A stretch of DNA of 64,000 nucleotides from Bacteroidaceae bacterium (GTDB lineage: Bacteria > Bacteroidota > Bacteroidia > Bacteroidales > Bacteroidaceae): NCBI GenBank assembly GCA_024401095.1, contig JAKSLR010000015.1, positions 1 to 64,000 of the forward strand, in the 5' to 3' direction. Numbering within the stretch: the first letter of the stretch is position 1; every line of letters starts with the position of its first letter. Under the pieces are notes generated by a model. That model made no database searches, was not told the origin of the DNA, and saw only the letters and a program-made list of their open reading frames with translations. This document shows, piece by piece, positions 53,616 to 62,969 of the stretch. A program made the translations under genes and the position numbers.

Positions 53616-55193
53616 TTATAAATCTATTGTACTTAAACCTTGTGGAAGCTGACGTGCATTCATTTGCAAGATTTCTTCTGTCTTTTTCACCTGATGTGGT
53701 TCAAAATGCTGAGTAATACCCTGTTCACGATGAACGAGTTCAACCTCCACACCATATTTCTTGCTGATGTGCTCTGCTAAATGCTGAGCAGCATATACAC
53801 TTCTGTGCTGACCACCTGTACATCCAAAACAGAACATCAGACTGGTAAAGCCTCGCTTGATATATCGCTCTACATGATTGTCTGCCAACTTATAGACACT
53901 GCGAAGATAAACAGTAATTTCACCATCCTTTTCCAAGAAATCCTTTACTGGTTTATCAAGACCTGTCTGATGCTTATACTCTGCATAACGTCCTGGATTG
54001 TGTGTACAGCGTACATCAAAGACATAACCACCGCCATTTCCACTTTCATCGGCAGGAATTCCCTTCCAGAAGGAGAAACTGAAGACACGTACTTTCAGTG
54101 GACCCTTGTTGTCAAATTTAGAAGCATAAGGCTTTGACTTAGTCAATGGCTTTGGTTCACGCAGCTGAATACGGGTACCATCACCTAAGTCAAAACTTTC
54201 CAATGCAATAACCTGACGCAATACACTAATGAGGTATGGGTAAGGGAAATCATTTGTATCCAACAAATTTTCCAGATTTTGCAATGCTGGGGCAATGCTG
54301 TCAATAAAATGCTTCTTGCGCTCGAACAAACCACGGAAACCATAAGCTCCCAAAACCTGGAGCAAACGGAACAACACCCAAAGATTCAAATTCTTATAGA
54401 ACTTCTTCTCATCAACATCCTTGAACTTACGGAACTCACTAAGATAGATCTGAATCAAGTATTCACGAAGTGCAGAAGAATAATGCGCTGAGGCTTGCCA
54501 TAAGAAAGATGCCACGTCATAATAAATCGGACCACGGCGACCACCCTGGAAGTCTATGAACATTGGATCTTCCCCATCTTTCAACATCACGTTTCTTGCC
54601 TGGAAATCACGGTACAGGAAGGTATTCTCTGCATCTGCCAGCAAGTCATCTGCCAGTGCATGGAAGTCCATCTCAAGTTTAAACTCATGGAACTCCACAC
54701 CGGTAAACTTCAAGAAATCATACTTGAAATAATTCAAGTCGAACTGAATGCTGGCACGCCCCATGGATGGAAGAGGATAGCATTTATCCCAGTCCAAACC
54801 TTCAGCACCAACAATCTGCATGCTTGGCAACTTCGCAATCGTCCTCTTCAGAAGTTCAATGTGGTCAGAAGTGTATTCTCCTCCCTTCTCTCTACCATCC
54901 TTGATTGCATCAAACAAGGCAACAGAGCCTAAGTCTTCCTGAATATAATGCGTATACTCTTCATTTACCAGATATACCTCTGGTACTGGTAATCCCTTTT
55001 CTTTGAAATGTTTTGCCAGATAAATGAAAGTCTTGTTCTCATCAACAGAAGGGCCAACAACGCCTATAACAGAACCCGCAGGACCAGTAAGACGATAATA
55101 ATGACGATTGCTGCCAGACCCCTGCAGTTTAACAGTACTTACACAGTCGTCACCATAATGCTGCTTATATAAGTTTTCTAATATTTGCTCCAT
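53616..55193 (-). CDS. AmgK-like anomeric sugar kinase fused to a RapZ C-terminal domain
   Basis: A 525-residue two-domain protein. Residues 1-345 are an aminoglycoside-phosphotransferase-fold kinase (LQGSGSNRHYYRL; YRDFQARN with Asp196 and Asn201; metal Asp214 in FIDFQGG) like AmgK, which phosphorylates MurNAc/GlcNAc at C1. Residues 366-500 match the RapZ C-terminal domain (RVFSFSFWKGIP, FDVRCTHNPGRY, GCTGGQHRSVYAAQHLAEH), which in E. coli binds GlcN6P; the RapZ P-loop ATPase half is absent. The fusion suggests kinase control by an amino sugar phosphate. It starts an operon with the MurU-like gene and a lipoprotein. Confidence 0.9.
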   Translation of the reverse strand: MEQILENLYKQHYGDDCVSTVKLQGSGSNRHYYRLTGPAGSVIGVVGPSVDENKTFIYLAKHFKEKGLPVPEVYLVNEEYTHYIQEDLGSVALFDAIKDGREKGGEYTSDHIELLKRTIAKLPSMQIVGAEGLDWDKCYPLPSMGRASIQFDLNYFKYDFLKFTGVEFHEFKLEMDFHALADDLLADAENTFLYRDFQARNVMLKDGEDPMFIDFQGGRRGPIYYDVASFLWQASAHYSSALREYLIQIYLSEFRKFKDVDEKKFYKNLNLWVLFRLLQVLGAYGFRGLFERKKHFIDSIAPALQNLENLLDTNDFPYPYLISVLRQVIALESFDLGDGTRIQLREPKPLTKSKPYASKFDNKGPLKVRVFSFSFWKGIPADESGNGGGYVFDVRCTHNPGRYAEYKHQTGLDKPVKDFLEKDGEITVYLRSVYKLADNHVERYIKRGFTSLMFCFGCTGGQHRSVYAAQHLAEHISKKYGVEVELVHREQGITQHFEPHQVKKTEEILQMNARQLPQGLSTIDL

Positions 55194-55210
55194 GAATTAC
55201 AAAATTTATG

Positions 55211-55218
55211 CAAATATA
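55211..55218 (-). promoter_or_regulatory. -7 box (TATATTTG) of the amgK/rapZ operon
   Basis: A TAnnTTTG match on the minus strand, 17 bases before ATG 55193. Confidence 0.55.
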
Positions 55219-55280
55219 AGAAAAAAAGGCCGTACTGCCGACTAAACAAATGCTTTTTTATAAAAAGTAAATACAAAAAA

Positions 55281-55310
55281 AAGAGGCGCACCATGTCTGA
55301 TACGCCTCTT
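55281..55310 (-). terminator. Terminator of aspS
   Basis: AAGAGGCG (55281-55288)/CGCCTCTT (55303-55310) with an A7 run on the 5' side (U-run on the minus strand). Confidence 0.85.
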
Positions 55311-55327
55311 CAATTGTTTCATTATGA

Positions 55328-57118
55328 TTATTCTTTTACATCTACAACAAGATTAAGTTCATCAAGTTGGCTCTGATCCAGATAGCCTGGAGCATCAAGC
55401 ATGACGTCACGACCACTGTTGTTCTTAGGGAATGCGATACAATCACGAATTGAATCCAAACCAGCAAACAAGCTGACGAAACGATCCAAACCATAAGCCA
55501 GACCGCCGTGAGGTGGAGCACCAAACTTAAATGCATTCATCAAGAAACCGAACTTAAGCTGTGCCTGCTCTGGGGTAAAGCCGAGGATTTCGAAAATCTT
55601 CTGCTGAAGCTTAGCATCGTGGATACGAATTGAACCACCGCCTACTTCTACACCATTAACAACCATGTCATAGGCATTTGCACGGACACTTGCAGGGTCT
55701 GTATCCAACAAAGGAATATCTTCTGGCTTTGGAGAAGTAAATGGGTGGTGCATAGCCATCAGACGCTGCTCTTCATCACTCCACTCATACATTGGGAAGT
55801 CAATGACCCACAGGCAAGAGAACTTATCCTTAGGACGCAAGCCCATGCGAGAACCCATCTCTAAACGAAGCTCACAGAGCTGCTTGCGAACCTTCATGGC
55901 ATCTGCACCAGAAAGGATAAGAATCAAGTCACCAGCCTTGGCATTCATCTTCTGGGCAACCTGCTGAAGAACTTCTTGAGAATAGAACTTATCTACAGAA
56001 CTCTTTACACTGCCATCTTCTGCAACACGAGCATAGACCAGACCCTTGGCACCAATCTGAGGGCGCTTTACAAAGTCGGTCAATTGATCGATCTGCTTAC
56101 GAGTATAGACAGCCTGACCTTCGCAGCAGATACCACCAATGTAGGCAGCCTCGTCAAATACAGTAAAGCCTTCTGGGAAAATACTTTCTACAATTTCACG
56201 AGATGCATTGTCTGGCTGATTGTTCTTCAATTCCACAAATGCCATTCCGAAACGGGTATCAGGCTTGTCGCTACCATAGTTCTTCATGGCATCTGCCCAA
56301 GTCATACGTGGCAAAGTAGGAATGTCTATATTCAGAATCTGCTTGAACAGGTGACGGCTCATGCCCTCGAACATCTGCAAGATATCCTCCTGTTCTACGA
56401 AACTCATCTCACAGTCTATCTGAGTAAACTCTGGCTGACGGTCTGCTCGTAAGTCCTCGTCACGGAAACACTTACAAATCTGGAAGTAACGGTCAATGCC
56501 AGCAACCATACACAACTGCTTCAAAGTCTGTGGGCTCTGAGGCAATGCATAGAACTGACCAGGGTTCATTCGGCTTGGTACTACAAAGTCACGTGCACCT
56601 TCTGGAGTGGAATTAACCAGAATTGGAGTCTCAATCTCCAGGAATCCCTGCTGATCCAGATAACGACGAACCTCAAAGGCAAACTTATGACGCAACTCCA
56701 GATTGCGACGAACTGGGTTACGACGCAGATCCAAGTAGCGGTATTTCATACGGATGTCATCACCACCATCGCTCTCATCTTCAATTGTAAAAGGAGGAAC
56801 ATCTGAAGTATTCAAGATGTTCATTGACTTTACGATGATTTCAATGTCTCCAGTAGGAATCTTAGCATTCTTTGCAGAACGCTCACTGACCAAACCTGTT
56901 ACCTGAATGACATATTCACGACCCAGATGATTACTCTTCTCACAAAGGTCTGCATCAGTTTCTGCATTGAAAACCAACTGGGTAATACCATAACGATCAC
57001 GAAGGTCAACGAAAGTCATACCGCCCATCTTACGGGCATGCTGTACCCATCCGGCAAGTGTAACTTCCTCACCAACGTTAGAGAATCTCAGTTCTCCACA
57101 TGTTTTGGTTCTATACAT
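55328..57118 (-). CDS. aspS: Aspartyl-tRNA synthetase
   Basis: A 596-residue class II synthetase of the bacterial long form. OB-fold anticodon-binding domain ([20 protein letters not shown]), catalytic core with [34 protein letters not shown] and [20 protein letters not shown], an inserted GAD domain (FAGVxx-like region around [10 protein letters not shown]), and C-terminal [15 protein letters not shown]. It lies 8 bases after a small lipoprotein gene and lacks a separate visible promoter, so the two are likely co-transcribed. Confidence 0.97.
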   Translation of the reverse strand: MYRTKTCGELRFSNVGEEVTLAGWVQHARKMGGMTFVDLRDRYGITQLVFNAETDADLCEKSNHLGREYVIQVTGLVSERSAKNAKIPTGDIEIIVKSMNILNTSDVPPFTIEDESDGGDDIRMKYRYLDLRRNPVRRNLELRHKFAFEVRRYLDQQGFLEIETPILVNSTPEGARDFVVPSRMNPGQFYALPQSPQTLKQLCMVAGIDRYFQICKCFRDEDLRADRQPEFTQIDCEMSFVEQEDILQMFEGMSRHLFKQILNIDIPTLPRMTWADAMKNYGSDKPDTRFGMAFVELKNNQPDNASREIVESIFPEGFTVFDEAAYIGGICCEGQAVYTRKQIDQLTDFVKRPQIGAKGLVYARVAEDGSVKSSVDKFYSQEVLQQVAQKMNAKAGDLILILSGADAMKVRKQLCELRLEMGSRMGLRPKDKFSCLWVIDFPMYEWSDEEQRLMAMHHPFTSPKPEDIPLLDTDPASVRANAYDMVVNGVEVGGGSIRIHDAKLQQKIFEILGFTPEQAQLKFGFLMNAFKFGAPPHGGLAYGLDRFVSLFAGLDSIRDCIAFPKNNSGRDVMLDAPGYLDQSQLDELNLVVDVKE

Positions 57119-57126
57119 ATCTTTGA

Positions 57127-57603
57127 TTATTTCTTCTTCAGTGCATCAATAGCTCCCTTGAGCTGGTTAGCGCCTTCCTTAACAGCCTCAACCTTCTGCT
57201 TGGTTTCCTCAACCTTTGCTGCAGCTGCCTCTACCTTTTCAACACCACCATTGGTTGCCTCATTCACAATAGCCTTAGCCTCATCCTGAGAACCCTCAAC
57301 AGCAGCCTTTGCTGCATCTACGCCAGCCTCTACGGTCTTGTCGCCAACTAATACTTCTGTACCAATCTTCTTCAGTTTCTGAATCAAGGTCTGCTTTTCC
57401 TCCTCGGTTACAGTACCCTCAGTTGCCTTCTTGATGAGTGCAGCTGTCTCATCGTCAATCTTCTCTGCAGCTGTATTAACCTGCTCAATCAAAGCGTTCA
57501 GTTCTTCACTACCTTCAACATTCTCTTCGGTAGCAGCAGTATTGTTACCACCACATGCAGTCATTGCCAAAGCTGCAACTGCCATCAAAAAATACTTCTT
57601 CAT
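57127..57603 (-). CDS. Small helical lipoprotein, function unknown
   Basis: A 158-residue protein with a lipobox (AMTAC) and a mature part almost wholly of Ala, Glu, Lys, Val and Thr. Heptad-like patterns predict long amphipathic helices or coiled coil. It resembles small alpha-helical envelope lipoproteins; I know no specific family. It lies directly upstream of aspS, behind a -7 box at 57645-57652. Confidence 0.83.
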   Translation of the reverse strand: MKKYFLMAVAALAMTACGGNNTAATEENVEGSEELNALIEQVNTAAEKIDDETAALIKKATEGTVTEEEKQTLIQKLKKIGTEVLVGDKTVEAGVDAAKAAVEGSQDEAKAIVNEATNGGVEKVEAAAAKVEETKQKVEAVKEGANQLKGAIDALKKK

Positions 57604-57644
57604 TTTTCTATGTTTTTAAAAGATTATTTACTATTTAAGCGGCG

Positions 57645-57652
57645 CAAATTTA
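57645..57652 (-). promoter_or_regulatory. -7 box (TAAATTTG) of the lipoprotein-aspS operon
   Basis: A minus-strand TAnnTTTG match, 41 bases before ATG 57603. Confidence 0.55.
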
Positions 57653-57722
57653 GTACATTTTCAATGCATAGCCAAAATAAAAGCTAAAAAACAAGGAGAA
57701 ACTCACATCTATAAGATGTATT

Positions 57723-57754
57723 TTTGGGTTAAGATGGAAAAATCCGTATCTTCG
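57723..57754 (+). promoter_or_regulatory. Promoter of uxaC
   Basis: TTTG (57723-57726), 20 bases, TATCTTCG (57747-57754, one mismatch to TAnnTTTG), 33 bases before ATG 57788. Confidence 0.6.
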
Positions 57755-57787
57755 TGTCCATAAAATCAAAAAAACAGAAGAAGAATC

Positions 57788-59206
57788 ATGAAAGACTTTA
57801 TGGACCGTAATTTTCTGTTACAGACAGAAACTGCTCAAAAGCTGTATCATGAGCATGCCGCTCATTTACCCATCATTGATTACCACTGCCACCTGGATCC
57901 GAAAATGGTAGCCGATGATCATAAGTTCAAATCTATCACAGAAATCTGGCTGGGAGGAGACCACTACAAATGGCGTGCCCTGCGTTCCAATGGCATAGAC
58001 GAACGATTCATTACTGGAACAGAAACTACTGATTGGGAAAAGTTCGAGAAATGGGCAGAAACTGTCCCTTACACCTTACGCAATCCGCTCTACCACTGGA
58101 CACATCTTGAACTTCGTACTGCATTTGGAATCAACAAGTTACTGAATCCTGAAACAGCAAAAGAAATTTTTGAAGAATGCAATGACAAGATTCTGAACGA
58201 CCCAAGTTTTACAGCCCGCGGCCTGATGCGCAAATACCATGTTGAAGTAGTATGTACCACCGATGACCCTATCGATTCTTTGTGCTATCATAAACAAGTA
58301 GCCGAAGATAAAACTATGGAAATCAAAATGCTTCCTACCTGGAGACCAGACAAGGCCATGGCCATAGAAAACCCTTCTGCATTCCGGACCTATGTTGAGA
58401 AATTGTCAGAAGTTGCAGGAGTAAAGATCAGCAACTTCAACGACTTCGTAGATGCCATTCAGAAACGTCATGATTTCTTTGCCTCAATGGGATGCAAATT
58501 GTCTGACCATGGCATCGAGGAGTTCTATGCAGAAGAATATACCGATGCAGAAATAGCTTCCATTTTCGACAAAGTATATGCAGGAACCGCACCAACCGAT
58601 TTGGAGAACCGGAAATTCAAGAGTTGCATGCTCTATATCTTTGGTGTTCAAGATGCAGAATCAGGATGGACACAGCAGTATCATTACGGTCCTATACGAA
58701 ACAACAATTCGAAAATGTTCAAACTAATTGGAGCAGATACAGGCTTTGACTCTATTGGAGAATGTAACACAGCAAAGCAGTGTGCCCAATTTCTGGACAA
58801 GCTAAACAGTGAAGGCAAATTGGCAAAGACTATTCTATACAACATCAATCCTTGTGCTAATGAAGTGATTGCCACAATGATAGGTAACTTCCAAGATGGC
58901 AGTATACCTGGGAAGATCCAGTGGGGTTCCGGATGGTGGTTCCTGGATCAGAAAGACGGTATGCAGAAGCAGATGAATGCACTTTCCGCATTGGGTTTAC
59001 TGAGTCGTTTTGTGGGTATGCTGACTGATAGTCGTTCGTTTTTAAGCTATCCTCGTCATGAATACTTCAGACGTACGCTTTGTAACCTTATTGGTACCGA
59101 CATTGAAAACGGAGAAATACCTTATATTGGCTACGAGGAAAAACGTGTCAATGACATGATAGAAGATATTTGCTACAACAATGCAAAACAGTATTTTCAG
59201 TTCTAA
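57788..59206 (+). CDS. uxaC: Glucuronate isomerase
   Basis: A 472-residue amidohydrolase-fold enzyme interconverting D-glucuronate/D-fructuronate and D-galacturonate/D-tagaturonate. Metal motif IIDYHCHLDPKMVADD near residue 28; VVCTTDDPIDSL and GMLTDSRSFLSYPRHEYFRR in the C-terminal half are family hallmarks. It serves hexuronate catabolism from pectin or host glycosaminoglycans. No other hexuronate genes are adjacent. The start may be ATG 57788 or the Met at codon 5. Confidence 0.95.
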   Translation: MKDFMDRNFLLQTETAQKLYHEHAAHLPIIDYHCHLDPKMVADDHKFKSITEIWLGGDHYKWRALRSNGIDERFITGTETTDWEKFEKWAETVPYTLRNPLYHWTHLELRTAFGINKLLNPETAKEIFEECNDKILNDPSFTARGLMRKYHVEVVCTTDDPIDSLCYHKQVAEDKTMEIKMLPTWRPDKAMAIENPSAFRTYVEKLSEVAGVKISNFNDFVDAIQKRHDFFASMGCKLSDHGIEEFYAEEYTDAEIASIFDKVYAGTAPTDLENRKFKSCMLYIFGVQDAESGWTQQYHYGPIRNNNSKMFKLIGADTGFDSIGECNTAKQCAQFLDKLNSEGKLAKTILYNINPCANEVIATMIGNFQDGSIPGKIQWGSGWWFLDQKDGMQKQMNALSALGLLSRFVGMLTDSRSFLSYPRHEYFRRTLCNLIGTDIENGEIPYIGYEEKRVNDMIEDICYNNAKQYFQF

Positions 59207-59251
59207 TACCTAATTTATTTAAATCTATTCTTATTTTTCTTTCATTTTTTG

Positions 59252-59259
59252 TAATTTTG
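59252..59259 (+). promoter_or_regulatory. -7 box (TAATTTTG) of valS
   Basis: A TAnnTTTG match leaving a leader of about 35 bases before ATG 59298. Confidence 0.55.
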
Positions 59260-59297
59260 CGCCCCGAAAGTAAAAAATACAAAAAAAAATCATAATC

Positions 59298-61997
59298 ATG
59301 GAATTAGCAAGTAAATACAATCCAGCTGATGTTGAAGGCAAATGGTATCAATATTGGCTTGACAATAAGCTGTTTAGCTCTAAGCCTGACGGCCGTGAGC
59401 CATACACAATAGTTATCCCTCCACCAAACGTAACCGGTGTACTTCACATGGGTCACATGTTGAATAACACCATCCAGGATATTCTGGTTCGCCGTGCCCG
59501 CATGGAAGGCAAGAATGCCTGCTGGGTACCAGGTACTGACCACGCTTCTATTGCAACCGAAGCAAAGGTTGTAAACAAACTGGCTAGCATGGGTATCAAG
59601 AAACGCGACCTGACCCGTGAAGAGTTCTTGAAACACGCTTGGGAGTGGACCGATGAGCACGGAGGCATTATCCTGAAGCAGCTGCGTAAGCTGGGTGCTT
59701 CATGCGATTGGGACCGTACCGCTTTCACCATGGATGAGAAGCGTTCCGAATCTGTATTGAAGGTTTTCTGTGACCTTTACGACAAGGGGCTTATTTACCG
59801 CGGTTTGCGCATGGTCAACTGGGACCCAAAGGCTCAGACCGTACTTTCTACCGAAGAGGTAATTTATCGCGAGGAAAAATCTAAGCTCTTCCATTTGAAA
59901 TACTATGTAGCTGATGCAGAGGAAAATCCGGTAGTACTGACCGGTGAGGAAGGCGAAGTATTCCACAAGGATGAAAAGGGCTACTATGCTATTGTTGCTA
60001 CTACCCGACCAGAAACCATCATGGGTGATACCGCTATGTGTATCAATCCAAAGGACGTAAAGAACCACTGGCTCAAGGGTCACAAAGTAATTGTTCCATT
60101 GGTTGGCCGTGTCATCCCTGTCATCGAAGACCGTTATGTAGACATCGAGTTCGGTACCGGTTGTCTGAAGGTTACTCCTGCACACGATGTTAACGACTAT
60201 AACTTGGGTAAGACTCACAACCTGGAGACCATTGATATCTTTAACCCTGACGGTACTATCAGTGAAGCTGCAGGAATGTATGTCGGCCAGGACCGAATGG
60301 ATGTCCGCAAGCAGATTGCCAAGGATTTGGAGACTGCAGGTCTGATGGATCACATTGAGGATTATGACAACAAGGTGGGCTATAGCGAGCGTAACCAGGA
60401 TACTGCCGTAGAGCCACGTCTCTGCAAGCAGTGGTTCCTGTCCATGCAGCACATGGCAGACATTGCTCTTCCACCTGTACTGAATGGCGAGCTTAAGTTC
60501 TACCCACAGAAATATGTCACCACTTACAAGAACTGGTTGGAGAATATTCAGGATTGGTGTATCAGCCGTCAGCTGTGGTGGGGTCATCGTATTCCTGCTT
60601 ACTTCCTGCCAGAAACAGCAGAAGGTGAAGAGCGTTTCGTAGTGGCTCTGAATGAGGAAGAGGCATTGAAGAAAGCCCAGGCTATTGACCCAAGCGTAAC
60701 TGCAGATCAGCTCACTCGCGACGAGGATGCATTGGATACTTGGTTCTCTTCATGGTTATGGCCAATTTCTTTGTTCGACGGTATCAACAACCCAGGCAAT
60801 GAGGAAATCAACTATTACTACCCTACTGCAGACTTGGTTACTGGTCCAGATATCATCTTCTTCTGGGTAGCCCGTATGATCATGGCAGGTTGTGAATACC
60901 AGAAGCAGATCCCATTCCGCAACGTATATTTCACTGGTATTGTACGCGACAAGCTTGGCCGCAAGATGAGTAAGTCTTTGGGCAACTCTCCTGACCCACT
61001 GGAACTGATTGAGAAGTACGGTGCAGATGGTGTACGTATGGGTATGATGCTGAGTGCACCTGCAGGTAACGATATTCTGTTTGACGACAGCTTGTGTGAG
61101 CAAGGTCGTAATTTCAACAACAAGATCTGGAATGCCTTCCGTCTGGTAAAGGGATGGGAAGTTGCTGAAATCGCTCAGCCAGAAGAATGTAAGATTGCAT
61201 GCGAGTGGTTCAATGCTCAGTTGAACAATACTGCTGCCGAAGTAGCAGACTTATTTACCAAGTATCGTTTGAGCGAAGCTTTGATGGCTGTTTACAAGCT
61301 GTTCTGGGATGAGTTCTCTAGCTGGTATCTGGAAATGATCAAGCCAGCATACGGTCAGCCTATTGACAAGGCTACCTTCCAGAGCACATTGAACTTCTTC
61401 GATGCACTGCTCAAACTGCTCCACCCATTCATGCCATTCATTACAGAAGAGTTGTGGCAGGCACTCGAAGAGCGTAAGGAAGGCGAAAGCCTGATGGTTC
61501 AGACCATGAACTTCAGCGCGCCAACAGAGGCAGACAAGCAGTTGGTTGCCGACATTGAGAAAGTGAAGGAAGTAGTGGTTGGCATCCGTGCCATCCGTCA
61601 GCAGAAGAACATCTCTCCACGTGAAAACCTTACGCTGGAAGTTGTAGAAAGCAATCCATGTGAGGCTTACAACGCTATGATCCAGAAAATGGCAAACATC
61701 ACAGAAATCAAGACTGTTACCAGCAAGAGCGAGGGTACACTAACTTTCATGGTAGGTACCACAGAATACGCTATCCCAATGGGTAACCTGATTGATGTTG
61801 ATGCAGAGATTGCCAAGGCTGAAGCAGAAATCAAGCGTTTGGAAGGCTTCCTCATGGGTATCCAGAAGAAGTTAAGCAATGAGAAGTTCGTGGCTAATGC
61901 TCCTGCTCAAGTTGTTGAAATGGAGAAGAAAAAGCAGGCTGATGCAGAAAGCAAGATTGCCTCTTTAAAGGAGTCTGTCGCTGCTCTGAAGAAATAA
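59298..61997 (+). CDS. valS: Valyl-tRNA synthetase
   Basis: An 899-residue class I synthetase. HIGH-type motif HMGH (50-53) in [15 protein letters not shown], editing domain with [13 protein letters not shown] and [19 protein letters not shown] motif in RKMSKSLGN, anticodon-binding helix bundle, and a C-terminal coiled coil ([17 protein letters not shown], typical of ValS). The length is normal. A terminator follows. Confidence 0.98.
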   Translation: MELASKYNPADVEGKWYQYWLDNKLFSSKPDGREPYTIVIPPPNVTGVLHMGHMLNNTIQDILVRRARMEGKNACWVPGTDHASIATEAKVVNKLASMGIKKRDLTREEFLKHAWEWTDEHGGIILKQLRKLGASCDWDRTAFTMDEKRSESVLKVFCDLYDKGLIYRGLRMVNWDPKAQTVLSTEEVIYREEKSKLFHLKYYVADAEENPVVLTGEEGEVFHKDEKGYYAIVATTRPETIMGDTAMCINPKDVKNHWLKGHKVIVPLVGRVIPVIEDRYVDIEFGTGCLKVTPAHDVNDYNLGKTHNLETIDIFNPDGTISEAAGMYVGQDRMDVRKQIAKDLETAGLMDHIEDYDNKVGYSERNQDTAVEPRLCKQWFLSMQHMADIALPPVLNGELKFYPQKYVTTYKNWLENIQDWCISRQLWWGHRIPAYFLPETAEGEERFVVALNEEEALKKAQAIDPSVTADQLTRDEDALDTWFSSWLWPISLFDGINNPGNEEINYYYPTADLVTGPDIIFFWVARMIMAGCEYQKQIPFRNVYFTGIVRDKLGRKMSKSLGNSPDPLELIEKYGADGVRMGMMLSAPAGNDILFDDSLCEQGRNFNNKIWNAFRLVKGWEVAEIAQPEECKIACEWFNAQLNNTAAEVADLFTKYRLSEALMAVYKLFWDEFSSWYLEMIKPAYGQPIDKATFQSTLNFFDALLKLLHPFMPFITEELWQALEERKEGESLMVQTMNFSAPTEADKQLVADIEKVKEVVVGIRAIRQQKNISPRENLTLEVVESNPCEAYNAMIQKMANITEIKTVTSKSEGTLTFMVGTTEYAIPMGNLIDVDAEIAKAEAEIKRLEGFLMGIQKKLSNEKFVANAPAQVVEMEKKKQADAESKIASLKESVAALKK

Positions 61998-62015
61998 AAA
62001 CTAACATAAACAAAG

Positions 62016-62051
62016 AAGGGTCGTCCTCGTTTTGAGAACGACCCTTTTTTT
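62016..62051 (+). terminator. Terminator of valS
   Basis: AAGGGTCGT (62016-62024)/ACGACCCTT (62038-62046), then a T-run to 62051. Being nearly symmetric, it may also serve the convergent gene at 62068. Confidence 0.88.
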
Positions 62052-62067
62052 ATATTGGCTATAGAGT

Positions 62068-62781
62068 TCAGTTGTTTCTCTTATTGTTTGAACGTGAACC
62101 AGTATTAGTGGTACGGCCAGTAGTGCGAGTGTTGTTTACACGGTTTGACTGGTGAACATTCTGCTGTGAACCGTTTGGCTTATTGTTCTGGTGCATGTTG
62201 TTCTGGTTCTTATTAGCCTGATTCTTATTAACCTGGTTCTTATTATAGTTGTTCTTATTGCTGTTATTCTTATTATTATGCAAACCATTCACCTGTGGAC
62301 GGATGTTTGCCTTCTTATTTACATTCTCCACATGCATTTTCTGGCGATTCTTGTAATAGCTCAGGTTATTCATGTTAAGACCCTTGTAATGAGTATATGC
62401 GTATGGCTTGTTATAATAGTGGAAACCACGGTCGTAACGGCTATAGATAACAAAATGCCATGCACGGTTCACAACTTTGACAGGATTAACAAAATCCAAG
62501 ATAGTCTGGAACTTGCGCCACTGCCATGGAGTCAAAACATAGGCCAGATAATCCATACGACGATTAGCCTCAAATGTGTAGACATGATTATATGAAGACA
62601 AGGAACGGAAATAGTCGTAATTGATTTCATACACATCTTCAATCTGACCTTCGGTAAGAAGAAGTTCGTAAGCCATCTTGTCGGTCAGGAACCATGCTTC
62701 TTGACGAGCACGTGACTTGGTCATTGCAAATACGTTAACTACACTTACAACCAACATGAGAGATAAAATCATTCTTTTCAT
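62068..62781 (-). CDS. Secreted protein with Asn/Lys/Gln-rich tail
   Basis: A 237-residue protein with a signal peptide (ending VVNVFAM). The N-terminal part (TKSRARQEAWFLTDKMAYEL, then aromatic-rich segments and HYYNKPYAYTHYKG) is compact. About 90 C-terminal residues are almost all Asn, Lys, Gln, Thr and Arg in degenerate NKNQ-type repeats. I know only that similar Asn-rich envelope proteins occur in Bacteroidales; the function is unknown. I chose ATG 62781, where the signal peptide begins; the longer frame (62829) runs into the promoter. Confidence 0.8.
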   Translation of the reverse strand: MKRMILSLMLVVSVVNVFAMTKSRARQEAWFLTDKMAYELLLTEGQIEDVYEINYDYFRSLSSYNHVYTFEANRRMDYLAYVLTPWQWRKFQTILDFVNPVKVVNRAWHFVIYSRYDRGFHYYNKPYAYTHYKGLNMNNLSYYKNRQKMHVENVNKKANIRPQVNGLHNNKNNSNKNNYNKNQVNKNQANKNQNNMHQNNKPNGSQQNVHQSNRVNNTRTTGRTTNTGSRSNNKRNN

Positions 62782-62826
62782 AATCGTATGTTTTAAAGTG
62801 TTACTAATATCTTTTTGTTTCTGATG

Positions 62827-62834
62827 CAAAGATA
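62827..62834 (-). promoter_or_regulatory. -7 box (TATCTTTG) of the Asn-rich protein gene
   Basis: A minus-strand TAnnTTTG match, 45 bases before ATG 62781. It overlaps the longer frame's start region and so supports the shorter protein. Confidence 0.6.
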
Positions 62835-62861
62835 AGCCGTTTTTCTCCTTCCCAAAAATTG

Positions 62862-62907
62862 AAATCCCTAAAATAAAAAGGGATTTTCCCTATACCTCAT
62901 GGGGAAA
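62862..62907. other. Two overlapping hairpins upstream of the agmatine deiminase-family gene
   Basis: AAATCCCT (62862-62869)/AGGGATTT (62879-62886) and TTTCCC (62885-62890)/GGGAAA (62902-62907). The second hairpin shares bases 62885-62886 with the first, so only one can form fully. The rest of the 62835-62969 gap ends in a CACATGTG palindrome and a T7 run. No -7 box for the downstream gene is clear. Confidence 0.45.
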
Positions 62908-62969
62908 TCACACCTTTTACTTGCACATGTGGCTTTTTTTCACGAATATTGCATGTAAAAATAAGAAAA

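Noticed and set aside
59700..60587. 295-residue open frame antisense to valS
   Set aside because: valS is clear and complete on the plus strand. The antisense product has no recognisable domain or start context.
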